Source: Streptomyces smaragdinus (GTDB taxonomy: Bacteria; Actinomycetota; Actinomycetes; Streptomycetales; Streptomycetaceae). From it: a stretch of 64,000 bases of DNA. The notes below the pieces were generated by a model, which had not been told where the DNA came from, ran no database searches, and saw only the letters and a program-made list of their open reading frames with translations. The position numbers were made by a program, and so were the translations under genes. The stretch is taken from positions 558,001 to 622,000 of the forward strand of contig NZ_WEGJ01000001.1 in the NCBI RefSeq assembly GCF_009604385.1, written 5' to 3'. Below are positions 43,977-52,852 of this stretch, in pieces. How positions within the stretch are numbered: position 1 is the first letter of the stretch; each line of letters starts with the position of its first letter.

Positions 43977-45292
43977 GTATCGAACAGGCCCGGCTGCACG
44001 CGGCGCGACTGTCCGCCGAGGGCATCCGCGGCATCGCCCTGACCTGGGTGGACAACGCGGGCATCACCCGCGTCAAGACGGTCCCGGTGGCCCGGCTGGC
44101 GCAGGTCGCGACCAGCGGGGTCGGCATGTCGCCGGTGTTCGACGTGTTCGTGGTGGACGACTCCATCACCGCCGGCGAGCTGACCGGCGGACCGGACGGT
44201 GACCTGCGGCTCTTCCCCGACCTGGACCGGCTGACGGTGCTGGCCGGGCAGCCCGACTGGGCGTGGGCGCCGGTGGACCGCTACGACCAGCGGGGCGTCC
44301 CGTATGCGGGCTGCCAGCGCCGTTTCGCGCGGCGGATGACGGAGCTGGCGGCGGGGCGGGAGCTGTCGCTGCGGATGGGCTTCGAGACGGAGTGGGTGGT
44401 CGTACGGCCGACGAAGGGCGACGGCCTCGAGTACCCGTGCACGGGCGCCGCCTACGGGATGGCGCGGCTGGCGGAGCTCGCCGGGTATCTGGGTGACGTG
44501 CTGGACGCCCTCGCGGCGCAGGGCGTCGAGGTGCTGCAGCTCCATCCGGAGTACTCCCCCGGGCAGTTCGAGGTGTCGGTGGCGCCGGCCGACCCGGTGC
44601 GGGCGGCCGATCTGGCGGTGCTGGTACGGGAGACGATCCGGTCGGTGACCCTGGCGCACGGGCTCACCCCGCTGTTCGGCCCGGCGGTGGAGGCGGACGC
44701 CGTGGGCAACGGCGGGCATCTGCATCTGAGCGTGTGGGAGGGCGGGCGCAATCTGCTGGCGGACGGGATGACGCCCGTCGGGGAGGCGTTCCTGGCCGGG
44801 GTGCTGCGGGAGCTGCCCGCGCTGCTGGCGGTGGGTGCGCCGTCGCCGGCGAGCTATCTGCGGCTGCGGCCGTCGCGGTGGGCGGGCGTGTACCAGTGCT
44901 GGGGGGTGGAGAACCGGGAGGCGGCGCTGCGGTTCGTCCCCGGGTGGCACGAGGATCCGGGGGCGGCCAACGCGGAGGTGAAGTGCTTCGATCCGGCGGC
45001 CAACCCGTATCTCGCGGTCGGCTGTGTGATCGCCGCCGGGATGGCGGGGGTGGCCGAGGAACTGCGGTTGCCGGCGCCGGTGGCGGGTGATCCGGCGCGG
45101 GAGGACACCGAGCGGCGGCTGCCGGACACGCTGGACGAGGCGCTCGCCCGGCTGACCGGGTCGACGGTGCTGCGGGAGGCGATGGGGGCGCCGCTGTTCG
45201 ACGCGTTCACGGCGGTGCGGCGGGCGGAGATCGAGCTGTTCCGGGACGCGGAGCCCGAGCACGTCGCCGCCGCCACGCGCGGGCGGTACTGA
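43973..45292 (+). CDS. Glutamine synthetase-like ligase (GS type I family, FluG C-half)
   Basis: 439 aa from a TTG start behind AGGAGGA, overlapping the ligase stop. GS features: beta-grasp N-domain, metal/glutamate motif LRMGFETEWVVVRP, GNGGHLHLSVWEGG, and the adenylylation-type loop region with NPYLAVGCVIAAGMAG. Key GS residues are partly changed, so a gamma-glutamylamide synthetase (polyamine- or amine-specific, GlnA3/GlnA4-like) is likelier than nitrogen assimilation. It is coupled to the amidohydrolase gene by a TGATG overlap. Confidence 0.88.
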   Translation: MSIEQARLHAARLSAEGIRGIALTWVDNAGITRVKTVPVARLAQVATSGVGMSPVFDVFVVDDSITAGELTGGPDGDLRLFPDLDRLTVLAGQPDWAWAPVDRYDQRGVPYAGCQRRFARRMTELAAGRELSLRMGFETEWVVVRPTKGDGLEYPCTGAAYGMARLAELAGYLGDVLDALAAQGVEVLQLHPEYSPGQFEVSVAPADPVRAADLAVLVRETIRSVTLAHGLTPLFGPAVEADAVGNGGHLHLSVWEGGRNLLADGMTPVGEAFLAGVLRELPALLAVGAPSPASYLRLRPSRWAGVYQCWGVENREAALRFVPGWHEDPGAANAEVKCFDPAANPYLAVGCVIAAGMAGVAEELRLPAPVAGDPAREDTERRLPDTLDEALARLTGSTVLREAMGAPLFDAFTAVRRAEIELFRDAEPEHVAAATRGRY

Positions 45293-46377
45293 TGGACCTT
45301 CCGCCGCTGGTCGACCACCACTGCCACGGGGTGATGGACACCGACCCCACGCCGGAGGAGTTCGCGTCGTGTCTGACGGAGTCCGCCGAACCCCCGGCGC
45401 CCGGCGCGGACTTCGCCGACTCCCAGCTGGGCTTCGCCCTGCGCCGGTGGTGCCCGCCGGTGCTCGGACTCGAGCCGCACTGTCCGTACGGGGACTATCT
45501 GGCCGGCCGCGGCGCCCTGGGTCCGGCGGAGAGCGGGCGGCGGCTGCTGGCCGCCGCCGGGATCGGCACGTTCCTGGTGGACACCGGGCTGCCCGGCACC
45601 GGCCCCGGATCGTACGGCGGCGGGACCGAGCGGGAGGTCGTACGGCTGGAGCGGCTGGCGGAGGAGGTGGCACGCACGGCGGCGGACGCGCGGGGCTTCA
45701 CGCAGGCGCTGGGCGAGGCTATCGCGGCCAAGTCCCGTACGGCGGTGGGCTTCAAGTCGATCGCCGCCTACCGCCACGGACTCGACTTCAACCCGGCTCC
45801 CCCGGCCGCCGGCGAGGTACGCGGGGCCGCCGCGCGCTGGCTCGACGCCGGCGCCGGACGGCTCACGGACCCCGTGCTGCTGCGGCATCTGCTGTGGTCG
45901 GCGGTACGCACCGGACTGCCGCTCCAGCTGCACACCGGCTTCGGCGACCCGGATCTGGCGCTGCGCCGCTGCGACCCCCTGCTGCTCACGGACTTCGTCC
46001 GGGCGGTGCACCCCACGGGCACGCCGCTGGTGCTGTTGCACGGCTACCCGTACCACCGGAGCGCCGGTTATCTGGCCCACGTCTTCCCGCACGTCTACGC
46101 CGACGTGGGGCTCGCGCTCAGCCACACCGGGGCGCGGGCCGAGGCCGTGCTGGCGGAGATGCTGGAGCTGACGCCCTTCGGGAAACTGCTGTTCTCCACC
46201 GACGCGTACGCGCTCGCGGAGCTGTACGTCGTGGGCGCGGAGCTGTTCCGCACCGCGCTCGGCCGGCTGCTGCGGCGGTGGACGGACGACGGCGACTGGG
46301 CGGCGGCCGACGCCGACCGGGTGGCGTACCTGCTGGCGGCGGGGAACGCCCGCCGCGTCTACCGGCTGTCTCCGTGA
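45292..46377 (+). CDS. Amidohydrolase (FluG N-half-like)
   Basis: 361 aa, MDLPPLVDHHCHGVMDTDP at the start gives the HxH metal motif. A later His is in LQLHTGFGD and another in LLHGYPYH, with Asp in LLFSTDAYALAELY, the amidohydrolase-2 layout. It probably hydrolyses the amide formed by, or related to, its coupled GS-like partner. In fungal FluG the same two domains are one protein. The last codons form the 5' arm of the terminator. Confidence 0.88.
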   Translation: MDLPPLVDHHCHGVMDTDPTPEEFASCLTESAEPPAPGADFADSQLGFALRRWCPPVLGLEPHCPYGDYLAGRGALGPAESGRRLLAAAGIGTFLVDTGLPGTGPGSYGGGTEREVVRLERLAEEVARTAADARGFTQALGEAIAAKSRTAVGFKSIAAYRHGLDFNPAPPAAGEVRGAAARWLDAGAGRLTDPVLLRHLLWSAVRTGLPLQLHTGFGDPDLALRRCDPLLLTDFVRAVHPTGTPLVLLHGYPYHRSAGYLAHVFPHVYADVGLALSHTGARAEAVLAEMLELTPFGKLLFSTDAYALAELYVVGAELFRTALGRLLRRWTDDGDWAAADADRVAYLLAAGNARRVYRLSP

Positions 46378-46396
46378 CCGGTAGACGCGGCGGGCG
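46347..46396 (+). terminator. 19-bp terminator built into the amidohydrolase end
   Basis: Perfect inverted repeat CGCCCGCCGCGTCTACCGG/CCGGTAGACGCGGCGGGCG, 12-nt loop. The 5' arm is coding (ARRVYR) and the 3' arm starts right after the stop. It also serves the convergent secreted-protein gene. Confidence 0.85.
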
Positions 46397-46423
46397 TCCG
46401 CTCTCACGGCTGTGCGGCCGGGA

Positions 46424-46756
46424 TCAGGTCCTGTTGCACGCCGCGTAGTCGCCGGAGGGCGACAGGATGGTGAGCGGGCCGGTCCAGTCCCACGGGAGCA
46501 GACAGACGTTGTTCAGGACGCCCATCGTGTCTCCGCCGGCGGTCCCGGTCTGGTTGCACGCCGCGTAGTCGCCGGAGGGCGAGAGCGCGGTGAGCGGGCC
46601 GGTCCACATCCAGGGAGCGACACACAGGTTGTTGCCGACGCCCATGACGTCGCCGCCGGGGGGGTCGATCTGCTGCGGGGCGGCCGCGAACGTCGGAGCG
46701 GCGGACAGGGCGACGGTGGCCGCGGTGAGGCCGATGGCCGTCAGGATCTTGCGCAC
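46424..46756 (-). CDS. Small secreted protein with two tandem repeats
   Basis: 110 aa from GTG at 46756 behind GGGAAGGA. Signal peptide cut after PTFAA (about 25). The mature part is two ~37-residue copies, each GGD-MGV-NN-C---PW-WTGPLT-LSPSGDYAACN, with two cysteines per copy, so two disulfides are likely. Copies are about 75% identical in both protein and DNA. I recognise no known family; it is not a chaplin or rodlin. A secreted structural or toxin-like peptide is possible. Single gene, convergent with the FluG-like operon. Confidence 0.85.
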   Translation of the reverse strand: MRKILTAIGLTAATVALSAAPTFAAAPQQIDPPGGDVMGVGNNLCVAPWMWTGPLTALSPSGDYAACNQTGTAGGDTMGVLNNVCLLPWDWTGPLTILSPSGDYAACNRT

Positions 46757-46921
46757 GGGGGGTCCTTCCCTCGAGTCTGCGGCCCGACCGGATCGCTGCC
46801 CGGTCAGGCCCGTACTCGACGAAGCTAGACAGACCGTGCGATTCCGGAACCGTGGTCCGCGGCCGACACGCCGTGCTTCATGCGGATGCCGTACACCGTC
46901 CGCCACCTGCGGCGGAGCAGG

Positions 46922-49405
46922 TCACACCGGCTCCTGCGGTCCACCCGTGAGATCCCGCAGGATGGCCTCCCCGGCCGCCCGGTGGGTGTCGGCGGTGTCC
47001 GGGTCCGTGGCCTCCAGGACGGCGGCGATGCCCTCGTGGGCCAGCGCCTCCTCGTACCGGTAGCCGATCCGGGGGGCCAGCTCCAGGGCCTCGCGGTGCA
47101 GTGCCAGGGCCTGTTCGGGCAGGCCGGCGAGGCGGCAGGTCTCGCCGTAGCCGTTGAGGAAATGGATCTTCCAGTGTTCCTCGAACAGCTCCTCCAGCAG
47201 CGCGAACGCCCGCCGGTGGCTGTCCAGGGCCTCCTCGTGGCGGCCCATGTGCCGCAGGGCGACGCCCAGACAGTTCAGGCACCACGCCTCGTTGTGCCGG
47301 TGGCCGTCCTCGCGGGCCAGCTCCAGCGCCGAGGTCAGCTCGGCCACGGCCGCGTCGGGTTCCTCGTCGGCGAGGGCGACGCCCAGGGTGATCCGGGCGG
47401 TGAGCGTGTGCGGCCAGGCGGGGTCGGCGTGCGGGATGTCCAGCGCCGCGCGCGCCAGCCGCGCCGCCTCGCCCCGGTGGCCCAGCTGCAGCATCGCCCA
47501 GGCCTCGTACGCGGTGGCGTGGGCGGTGCCCAGGGGGAAGTCCGCGTCGGCGTACAGCTTGCCCGCGTGCCGGAACAGCTCGAGGGGCTCCTCCACGTAG
47601 CCCTCGTCCCAGCGCAGGCTCGCGCGGCGCATCGTCAGCTCCGCCTCGGCGCGGGTGTCCCCGGTGGCGGCCACCAGGGGGGCGGCCGTGTCGTACGCGG
47701 CGCCGGCCTCCGCCATCCGGCCGGCGTTGTAGCGGGCGAAGCCCAGGTCGCTGTGCGCCTCGGCCAGTCGCAGCGGGTCACCGAGGCGTTCCGCGGCGGC
47801 CAGGGACCGTTCGAAGAGGGCGTTGAGGTGGGTCGTGCCGCAGCGGCGGGCGAAGTACGCCCGCATGAAGCGCGGCAGTTCGGTCACGTGCGTGTCCGCC
47901 CCGACGGCCGCGGCGACCTCGAAGGCGCCCATCAGGTTGCCGTACTCGGTGGTGTACCAGCCGAGGGCGGCGTGCTTGTCGGCGAACCGCGGCAGCTCGC
48001 CGGGCGGGCGCCCCGCGGTGGGCGGGCGGCAGGGGGTCAGCGCCGGCATCGCGGCGTCCGCGGCGGCGGCCGCGTGCACGTAGTAGTCGAGCACCCGGCC
48101 CAGCGCCTGCTGCCGTTCCGCCGGGGTGTCCTGCTCCTCGCCGGCCCGGCGGGCGTGCTGGAGCACGAGGTCGTGCAGCCGGTAGCGGCCGGCCGCCGGC
48201 TGCTGGACGAGGTGCGCGTCCAGCAGGTCCTCGAGCATGGTGCGGGCGGTGCGCAGCGGTACGTCCGCGAGCGCCGCCGCCACGTAGTCGTCGAACGCCG
48301 ACCCGGGCAGCAGCCCCAGCAGCCGGAACATCCGGCGGCCCGCGCGGTCGAGCTGCCGGACGGACATGGCGAACGCGGTGTCGAACTCGTCGGCGCCCTC
48401 CGCCAGCCGGTCGACGAGGACGCCCACCGTCCAGCCCGGCCGGTGCCGCAGCCGGGCGGCGGCCAGCCGCAGCGCCAGCGGCAGCCGCCCGCACAGGCGC
48501 AGCACCTCGGCCGTGGCCTCCGGGTCGCGGTCCAGCCGTCCGTCGGCGCCGCTGGCGGCGGCCAGCAGCGCGGCGCTCTCCTCGGTGCCGAGGACGTCGA
48601 GGGAGAGCGGGGGCACCTCGTCCAGGCCGAGCAGCCGGGTGCGGCTGGTGATCACGGCGACGGAGTCGCCGGCGCCGGGCAGCAGCGGGCGGACCTGGTC
48701 GGCGTCGGCGGCGTTGTCGAGGACGATCACGGCCCGCCGGGCGGCCAGTTCGGACCGCCAGCAGGCGGCCAGGGGTTCGATGCCGCCCTCCTGCGGGATC
48801 CGTTCGGAGGGGACGTCGAGCGCGGCGAGCAGGGTCCGCAGCGCGGGGTCGGGGCCGAGCGGTTCGCGGCCGTCGGTGAAGCCGTGGAGGTCCAGGTAGA
48901 GCTGGGCGTCGGGGTAGCCGGCGGCGAGCCGGTGCGCGGCGTGCACCGCCAGACAGGTCTTGCCGACCCCGGCCATGCCGTCGACGGCGACCACCCGGTG
49001 CGTGTCCACGGCGGCCAGCAGCGCGGCGAGGGGGGCCTCGCGGCCGGTGAAGTCCGGGACGTCGCGCGGGAGGTCGTTGCGCGGCGGGCGCGGTGCGCCG
49101 GCCGGGGGCGCCGGGGGATGGACCTGGCGGCTGGTCTTCGGGGGCGCGGGCAGGGGGTTCGCGGCCCGTTCCCACAGGGGGCGCAGTGGGCGCGGGTCGC
49201 GTTTGACGAGCCGGCACAGGGCGATCACCGTCGGCCAGGGCGGTACGGTCTGCCCGCTCAGATAGCGCGACAGCGACGACGAGCTGAGGCCCGCGTCCCG
49301 TGCGAGGGCTCGTACGCCCAGGCCCGACACCTCCCGCAGCAGCCGCAGCCGGGCCGCCAGTTCGTCCTGCGGATGCGCCGTCCTCGCGCGCTGTTCCCCC
49401 GCCAT
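46922..49405 (-). CDS. XRE-STAND ATPase-TPR regulator (NB-ARC type)
   Basis: 827 aa from ATG at 49405 (GGGGAAG upstream). Residues ~14-70 are an XRE HTH (LARDAGLSSSSLSRYLSGQT). Residues ~115-450 are a NB-ARC/STAND ATPase with P-loop GMAGVGKT (143-150) and Walker B VIVLDNA. Then come winged-helix/arm regions and a C-terminal array of tetratricopeptide repeats (about 550-820). Such proteins are signal-dependent transcription switches, like AfsR/SARP relatives. It is divergent from an MFS exporter gene (175 bp apart), a likely target. Confidence 0.9.
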   Translation of the reverse strand: MAGEQRARTAHPQDELAARLRLLREVSGLGVRALARDAGLSSSSLSRYLSGQTVPPWPTVIALCRLVKRDPRPLRPLWERAANPLPAPPKTSRQVHPPAPPAGAPRPPRNDLPRDVPDFTGREAPLAALLAAVDTHRVVAVDGMAGVGKTCLAVHAAHRLAAGYPDAQLYLDLHGFTDGREPLGPDPALRTLLAALDVPSERIPQEGGIEPLAACWRSELAARRAVIVLDNAADADQVRPLLPGAGDSVAVITSRTRLLGLDEVPPLSLDVLGTEESAALLAAASGADGRLDRDPEATAEVLRLCGRLPLALRLAAARLRHRPGWTVGVLVDRLAEGADEFDTAFAMSVRQLDRAGRRMFRLLGLLPGSAFDDYVAAALADVPLRTARTMLEDLLDAHLVQQPAAGRYRLHDLVLQHARRAGEEQDTPAERQQALGRVLDYYVHAAAAADAAMPALTPCRPPTAGRPPGELPRFADKHAALGWYTTEYGNLMGAFEVAAAVGADTHVTELPRFMRAYFARRCGTTHLNALFERSLAAAERLGDPLRLAEAHSDLGFARYNAGRMAEAGAAYDTAAPLVAATGDTRAEAELTMRRASLRWDEGYVEEPLELFRHAGKLYADADFPLGTAHATAYEAWAMLQLGHRGEAARLARAALDIPHADPAWPHTLTARITLGVALADEEPDAAVAELTSALELAREDGHRHNEAWCLNCLGVALRHMGRHEEALDSHRRAFALLEELFEEHWKIHFLNGYGETCRLAGLPEQALALHREALELAPRIGYRYEEALAHEGIAAVLEATDPDTADTHRAAGEAILRDLTGGPQEPV

Positions 49406-49580
49406 CGTGCTTCCCCGCTTCCCCGTCGTCCCGCCCCGAATCGCCCTGCGGACGCCGAGTCGCCCCAGTTCAGAGCGGCTCCGGCTGTCCCACGGTGTCC
49501 CATCTGTCTCGTAAAGGCAAGCGTGTTCGGCTGTGCTGGGGTCGTCCGACGTACCGTGATCCCCGTCGAAGGAGGCACCG

Positions 49581-50819
49581 TTGACCGCCACCACCGTCAC
49601 CGAGTCCGCCGCGAACCGCTCGTACCGTGTCGTCCTGCGGCGCAATCCGCGGCTGGCCTGTCTGCTGCTGGGTGATCTGCTGGCGAACGCCGGCACCGGC
49701 ATGCTGATCGTCGCGATGCCCGTGCAGACCCTGGCCGTGCACGGGGCGGTGGATCCGGCGCTCGCGATCGGTCTGGTGGAGGCGGCGCCGTTCCTGCTCT
49801 CCACCGTGCTGGCCCTGACCCTGAGTCTGGGGCGCCTCGCGGTGCCGCCGCGCCGGCTGCTGCTCGCGGACTGCGTGCTGCGGGCGGTGTCGTTCACCGC
49901 GCTGGGTGTGCTCGCCGTGACCGGACGGCTGACGCTGCCCGTGCTGGTGGGGGTGCTGCTGCTCGGGAGTACGTTCCGGCTGGCGGGGTCGAGCGGCCGG
50001 CGCCTGCTGGCGACCACGCTGGTGGACGACGCGGACCGGTTCGCCGTCAATGGGCTGCTGGGGCTGGGCGGCAGCCTCTCGCTGTACGTCCTCGGGCCGG
50101 TGGCCGGCGGGCTGCTCGCGGCGTGGGCGGGCGCGGGGTGGGCGCTGTTCGCCGACGTGTGCGGGGCGCTGGTGCTGCTGGCGGCGGTGCTGCGGTGCAC
50201 GCCGCGCACGGTGGCCGCCGCGGCGGCGGGCGGGGAGCGGGCGTCGGGGTGGCGGATCCTGCGGCGGCGGCCGGTGGCGGGGCGGCTGCTGGTGGTCGTG
50301 TTCTTCTTCAACTTCCTGTACATGCCGGTCGAGGTGGCGCTGCCGCTGTACGTACGGGACTCGCTGCACGGCGACGCCTCCGCGCTGGGGTGGCTGTGGA
50401 CGGCACTGGGCGCGGGCGCGCTGGTGGGGGCGGCGCTGGTCGACCGGCTGCGTCATCTGCCGCAGCGGCCGCTGCTCGTGACGGTGATCGCGCTGTGGGC
50501 GGCGTGTCCGATCGCGCTGGCGTGCGTGGGTACGCAGCCCGCGGCGATGGTGGTGTTCGCGGTCGGCGGGCTGATCTGGGCGCCGTTCACGCCGCTCGCG
50601 TACAGCTTCGTGCAGTCGGGCCTCGCCCCCGACGAGCAGCAGCCGGTCGTCACGCTGTGGACGACGGGCTCCACGCTCGCCTCCCCGCTGGGCCTGCTGG
50701 CGGGCGGCCCCCTGGTCTCGTGGACGGGCACCACCGCGAGCCTGGTCGTCTCCGGCGGCCTCACGGCGCTGCTGGCGCCGCTGGCCGCGTGGGGCGTACT
50801 GGCCCGCGACCAGCGGTGA
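49581..50819 (+). CDS. MFS transporter
   Basis: 412 aa from TTG at 49581 with a strong GAAGGAGG. About 12 membrane helices and the motif GDLLANAGTGMLIVAMPVQ near the start fit the drug-efflux/MFS_3 group of macrolide-type exporters. It shares a promoter region with the XRE-STAND gene, whose product probably controls it. Convergent with the alginate lyase gene. Confidence 0.88.
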   Translation: MTATTVTESAANRSYRVVLRRNPRLACLLLGDLLANAGTGMLIVAMPVQTLAVHGAVDPALAIGLVEAAPFLLSTVLALTLSLGRLAVPPRRLLLADCVLRAVSFTALGVLAVTGRLTLPVLVGVLLLGSTFRLAGSSGRRLLATTLVDDADRFAVNGLLGLGGSLSLYVLGPVAGGLLAAWAGAGWALFADVCGALVLLAAVLRCTPRTVAAAAAGGERASGWRILRRRPVAGRLLVVVFFFNFLYMPVEVALPLYVRDSLHGDASALGWLWTALGAGALVGAALVDRLRHLPQRPLLVTVIALWAACPIALACVGTQPAAMVVFAVGGLIWAPFTPLAYSFVQSGLAPDEQQPVVTLWTTGSTLASPLGLLAGGPLVSWTGTTASLVVSGGLTALLAPLAAWGVLARDQR

Positions 50820-50841
50820 GACACATGACGGGGCCGGTACG

Positions 50842-52101
50842 TCACGGGTTGTCCGCGTGCGTCAGGGTCTCCCAGGCCACGAACAGGTCGTCGGTGCCGG
50901 CGGGGCGCTGGTGGACGGCGAGGCGTTCGGCCTCGGGCACCTTCAGGCCCATCCGGTTGCGCAGATGGTTCACCGCGACCTCGACGTCCGGGCCCATGTT
51001 GGTTTCGATCCTGCCGCCGCACAGCCACGGAGGGGCCTTGTCGCCGAGCTGGTAGCCGGCGTGGAAGTCCAGCGCCGCGCGGACCCGGTCGCTGTTCTCC
51101 GACCACAGGTCCACGCCCTGGTGCCAGGCGGTCTCGGCGATATGGGCGGTGGCGGCCAGCGCGTACCCGACGTGCATGAAGTTGCGGCAGGTCTCCTGGC
51201 CCAGGCCGTCGACGTAGCGGTTCTGGTCGAACCAGTACGTCCGCAGCTGGGCGGGGGTCTTGAGGGTGCCGCCGGGCGGGGCCTGCGGGACGGGTCCGTC
51301 GGAGGCGAGATAGAAGTACGCGGGGACACGGCCGCGGAAGCGCTTGACCGCCCGGTCGAACGCGGGCCGGTCGTCGAGGAAGACGGCGATGCCGATGGCG
51401 GCGTCCGTCATGGCCAGGTCCCAGTTGCCGTTGCGGTCGGGCCAGGCGTGCTCCACCTCGGGAAGGTAGGCCGTACGCAGCATCGTCCGGAAGCGGCGCA
51501 CCTGCGGCCGGCTCCAGCCCTGGTAGGTGTACCGGACGAGTTCCGCGGCGCGCGCCCAGCTGGAGCCCGACCAGGCGGTCTGCAGTCCGGCGTTGTCGTC
51601 GGAGTGCCGCTCGATGGTGCCGGACCAGGCGTCCATGATCTGCACGGCCTTCTCGGCGTGCGCCTCGTCGCGGGTGAAGTACCACATCAGCGCCTGGGTG
51701 TAGGCGGCGATGGCGTCCTCGCGCTCCTCCGTGCAGCCGCGGCCGGGCTTGCCGTCGAAGGGGCACTTGACGTCCGCGACGGGTTTCGCGGTGTAGCCCA
51801 TGGAGGCGTACTTGCTCGCGCGCATCGCGGCGTACGCCTCGGTCCACGGCTCGTCGCCGGCGGCCAGATGGCGGCGTACGGCGTCGAGCTGCGCCCGGGT
51901 GTCGAGCACGCCGGGGTGGTGGAAGGGCCTGCCCGCCTGTGCCCGGGCGCGGGCGGGCGTGCCGCCGCCGTGCAGCGTCGCGGCGAGGGAGCCGGTCACC
52001 GTGGCGGCGGCCGCCAGCGCGACGACCAGCCAGCGGACCCGCTTGCCCCGGCCGTCCTTGCCGTGCCGCCCGATACTCCTGCTGCGCCCCATGTCCGCCA
52101 T
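50842..52101 (-). CDS. Secreted alginate lyase-family protein
   Basis: 419 aa from ATG behind GGAGGTGGGC. N-terminal signal anchor (about 21-46), then the alpha/alpha-barrel alginate lyase domain (PF05426-like): HHPGVLDTRAQLDAVRRHL, RNGNWDLAMTDAAIG, DQNRYVDGLGQETCRNFMHV. Catalytic Asn/His/Tyr are compatible but not proven. It would cleave uronate polysaccharides outside the cell. A single gene, downstream of and on the same strand as the two-component system. Confidence 0.85.
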   Translation of the reverse strand: MADMGRSRSIGRHGKDGRGKRVRWLVVALAAAATVTGSLAATLHGGGTPARARAQAGRPFHHPGVLDTRAQLDAVRRHLAAGDEPWTEAYAAMRASKYASMGYTAKPVADVKCPFDGKPGRGCTEEREDAIAAYTQALMWYFTRDEAHAEKAVQIMDAWSGTIERHSDDNAGLQTAWSGSSWARAAELVRYTYQGWSRPQVRRFRTMLRTAYLPEVEHAWPDRNGNWDLAMTDAAIGIAVFLDDRPAFDRAVKRFRGRVPAYFYLASDGPVPQAPPGGTLKTPAQLRTYWFDQNRYVDGLGQETCRNFMHVGYALAATAHIAETAWHQGVDLWSENSDRVRAALDFHAGYQLGDKAPPWLCGGRIETNMGPDVEVAVNHLRNRMGLKVPEAERLAVHQRPAGTDDLFVAWETLTHADNP

Positions 52102-52189
52102 GGCCCACCTCCAGCCTCAAGGCTCGGCCCGCGCGACCGTGTCCGCAGTGCGGCCTGGGCCGAGCGGGTGAGCGGCGGCCGGCGGCGGG

Positions 52190-52852
52190 TCAGCCGGCGC
52201 CCGGGGTGACGAGGCCGGACTCGTAGGCCAGGACGACGAGTTGGGCGCGGTCACGGGCCCTCAGTTTGGTCATGGCGCGGTTGACGTGGGTCTTGGCCGT
52301 CATGGGGCTGATCACCATCCGGCCGGCGATCTCGTCGTTCGACAGTCCGCGGGCGACCAGTCCGACGGCCTCGCGTTCGCGGCCGGTGAGCTCGCCCAGC
52401 GCGTCGGTGCCGGCGGTGGCGGGCGTCTGGGTGACGTAGCGATTGATGAGCTTGCGGGTGATAGACGGGGCGAGCAGGGCGTCGCCGCGGGCTGCGACCC
52501 GTACGGCGTGCAGGAAGTCCTCCGGCACGATGTCCTTGACCAGGAACCCGGCGGCGCCGGCGCGCAGCGCGTCCAGGACGTACTCGTCCATGCCGTAGTT
52601 GGTGAGGATGACGATGTGCACCCGGGACAGGGCGGGGTCGGCGGCGATGCGGCGGGTGGCCTCGATGCCGTCGACGACGGGCATCCGGATGTCCATCAGC
52701 GCGATGTCGGGCAGATGCGTACGGACCAGCTCCAGGCCCTCGCGTCCGTCGGCGGCCTCGGCGACGACCTCGATGTCGTCCTCGAGGTCGAGGAGCGCGC
52801 GGAATCCGCTGCGCAGGAGGGGCTGGTCGTCGACCAGCAGGACCCGGATCAC
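52190..52852 (-). CDS. NarL/FixJ-family response regulator
   Basis: 220 aa from GTG at 52852, overlapping the kinase stop (GTGA). Receiver with the phospho-Asp in IALMDIRMP (about 55) and the switch KDIVPEDF; C-terminal LuxR-type HTH (LTGREREAVGLVARGLSN, then DEIAGRMVISPMTAKTHVNR). Activated by the coupled kinase. Targets may include DUF6223, which is divergent. Confidence 0.96.
   Translation of the reverse strand: MIRVLLVDDQPLLRSGFRALLDLEDDIEVVAEAADGREGLELVRTHLPDIALMDIRMPVVDGIEATRRIAADPALSRVHIVILTNYGMDEYVLDALRAGAAGFLVKDIVPEDFLHAVRVAARGDALLAPSITRKLINRYVTQTPATAGTDALGELTGREREAVGLVARGLSNDEIAGRMVISPMTAKTHVNRAMTKLRARDRAQLVVLAYESGLVTPGAG

Noticed and set aside
46424-46756. Secreted repeat protein as a chaplin
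   Set aside because: It lacks the chaplin GN-rich pattern and LPXTG signal, and has a different Cys spacing.
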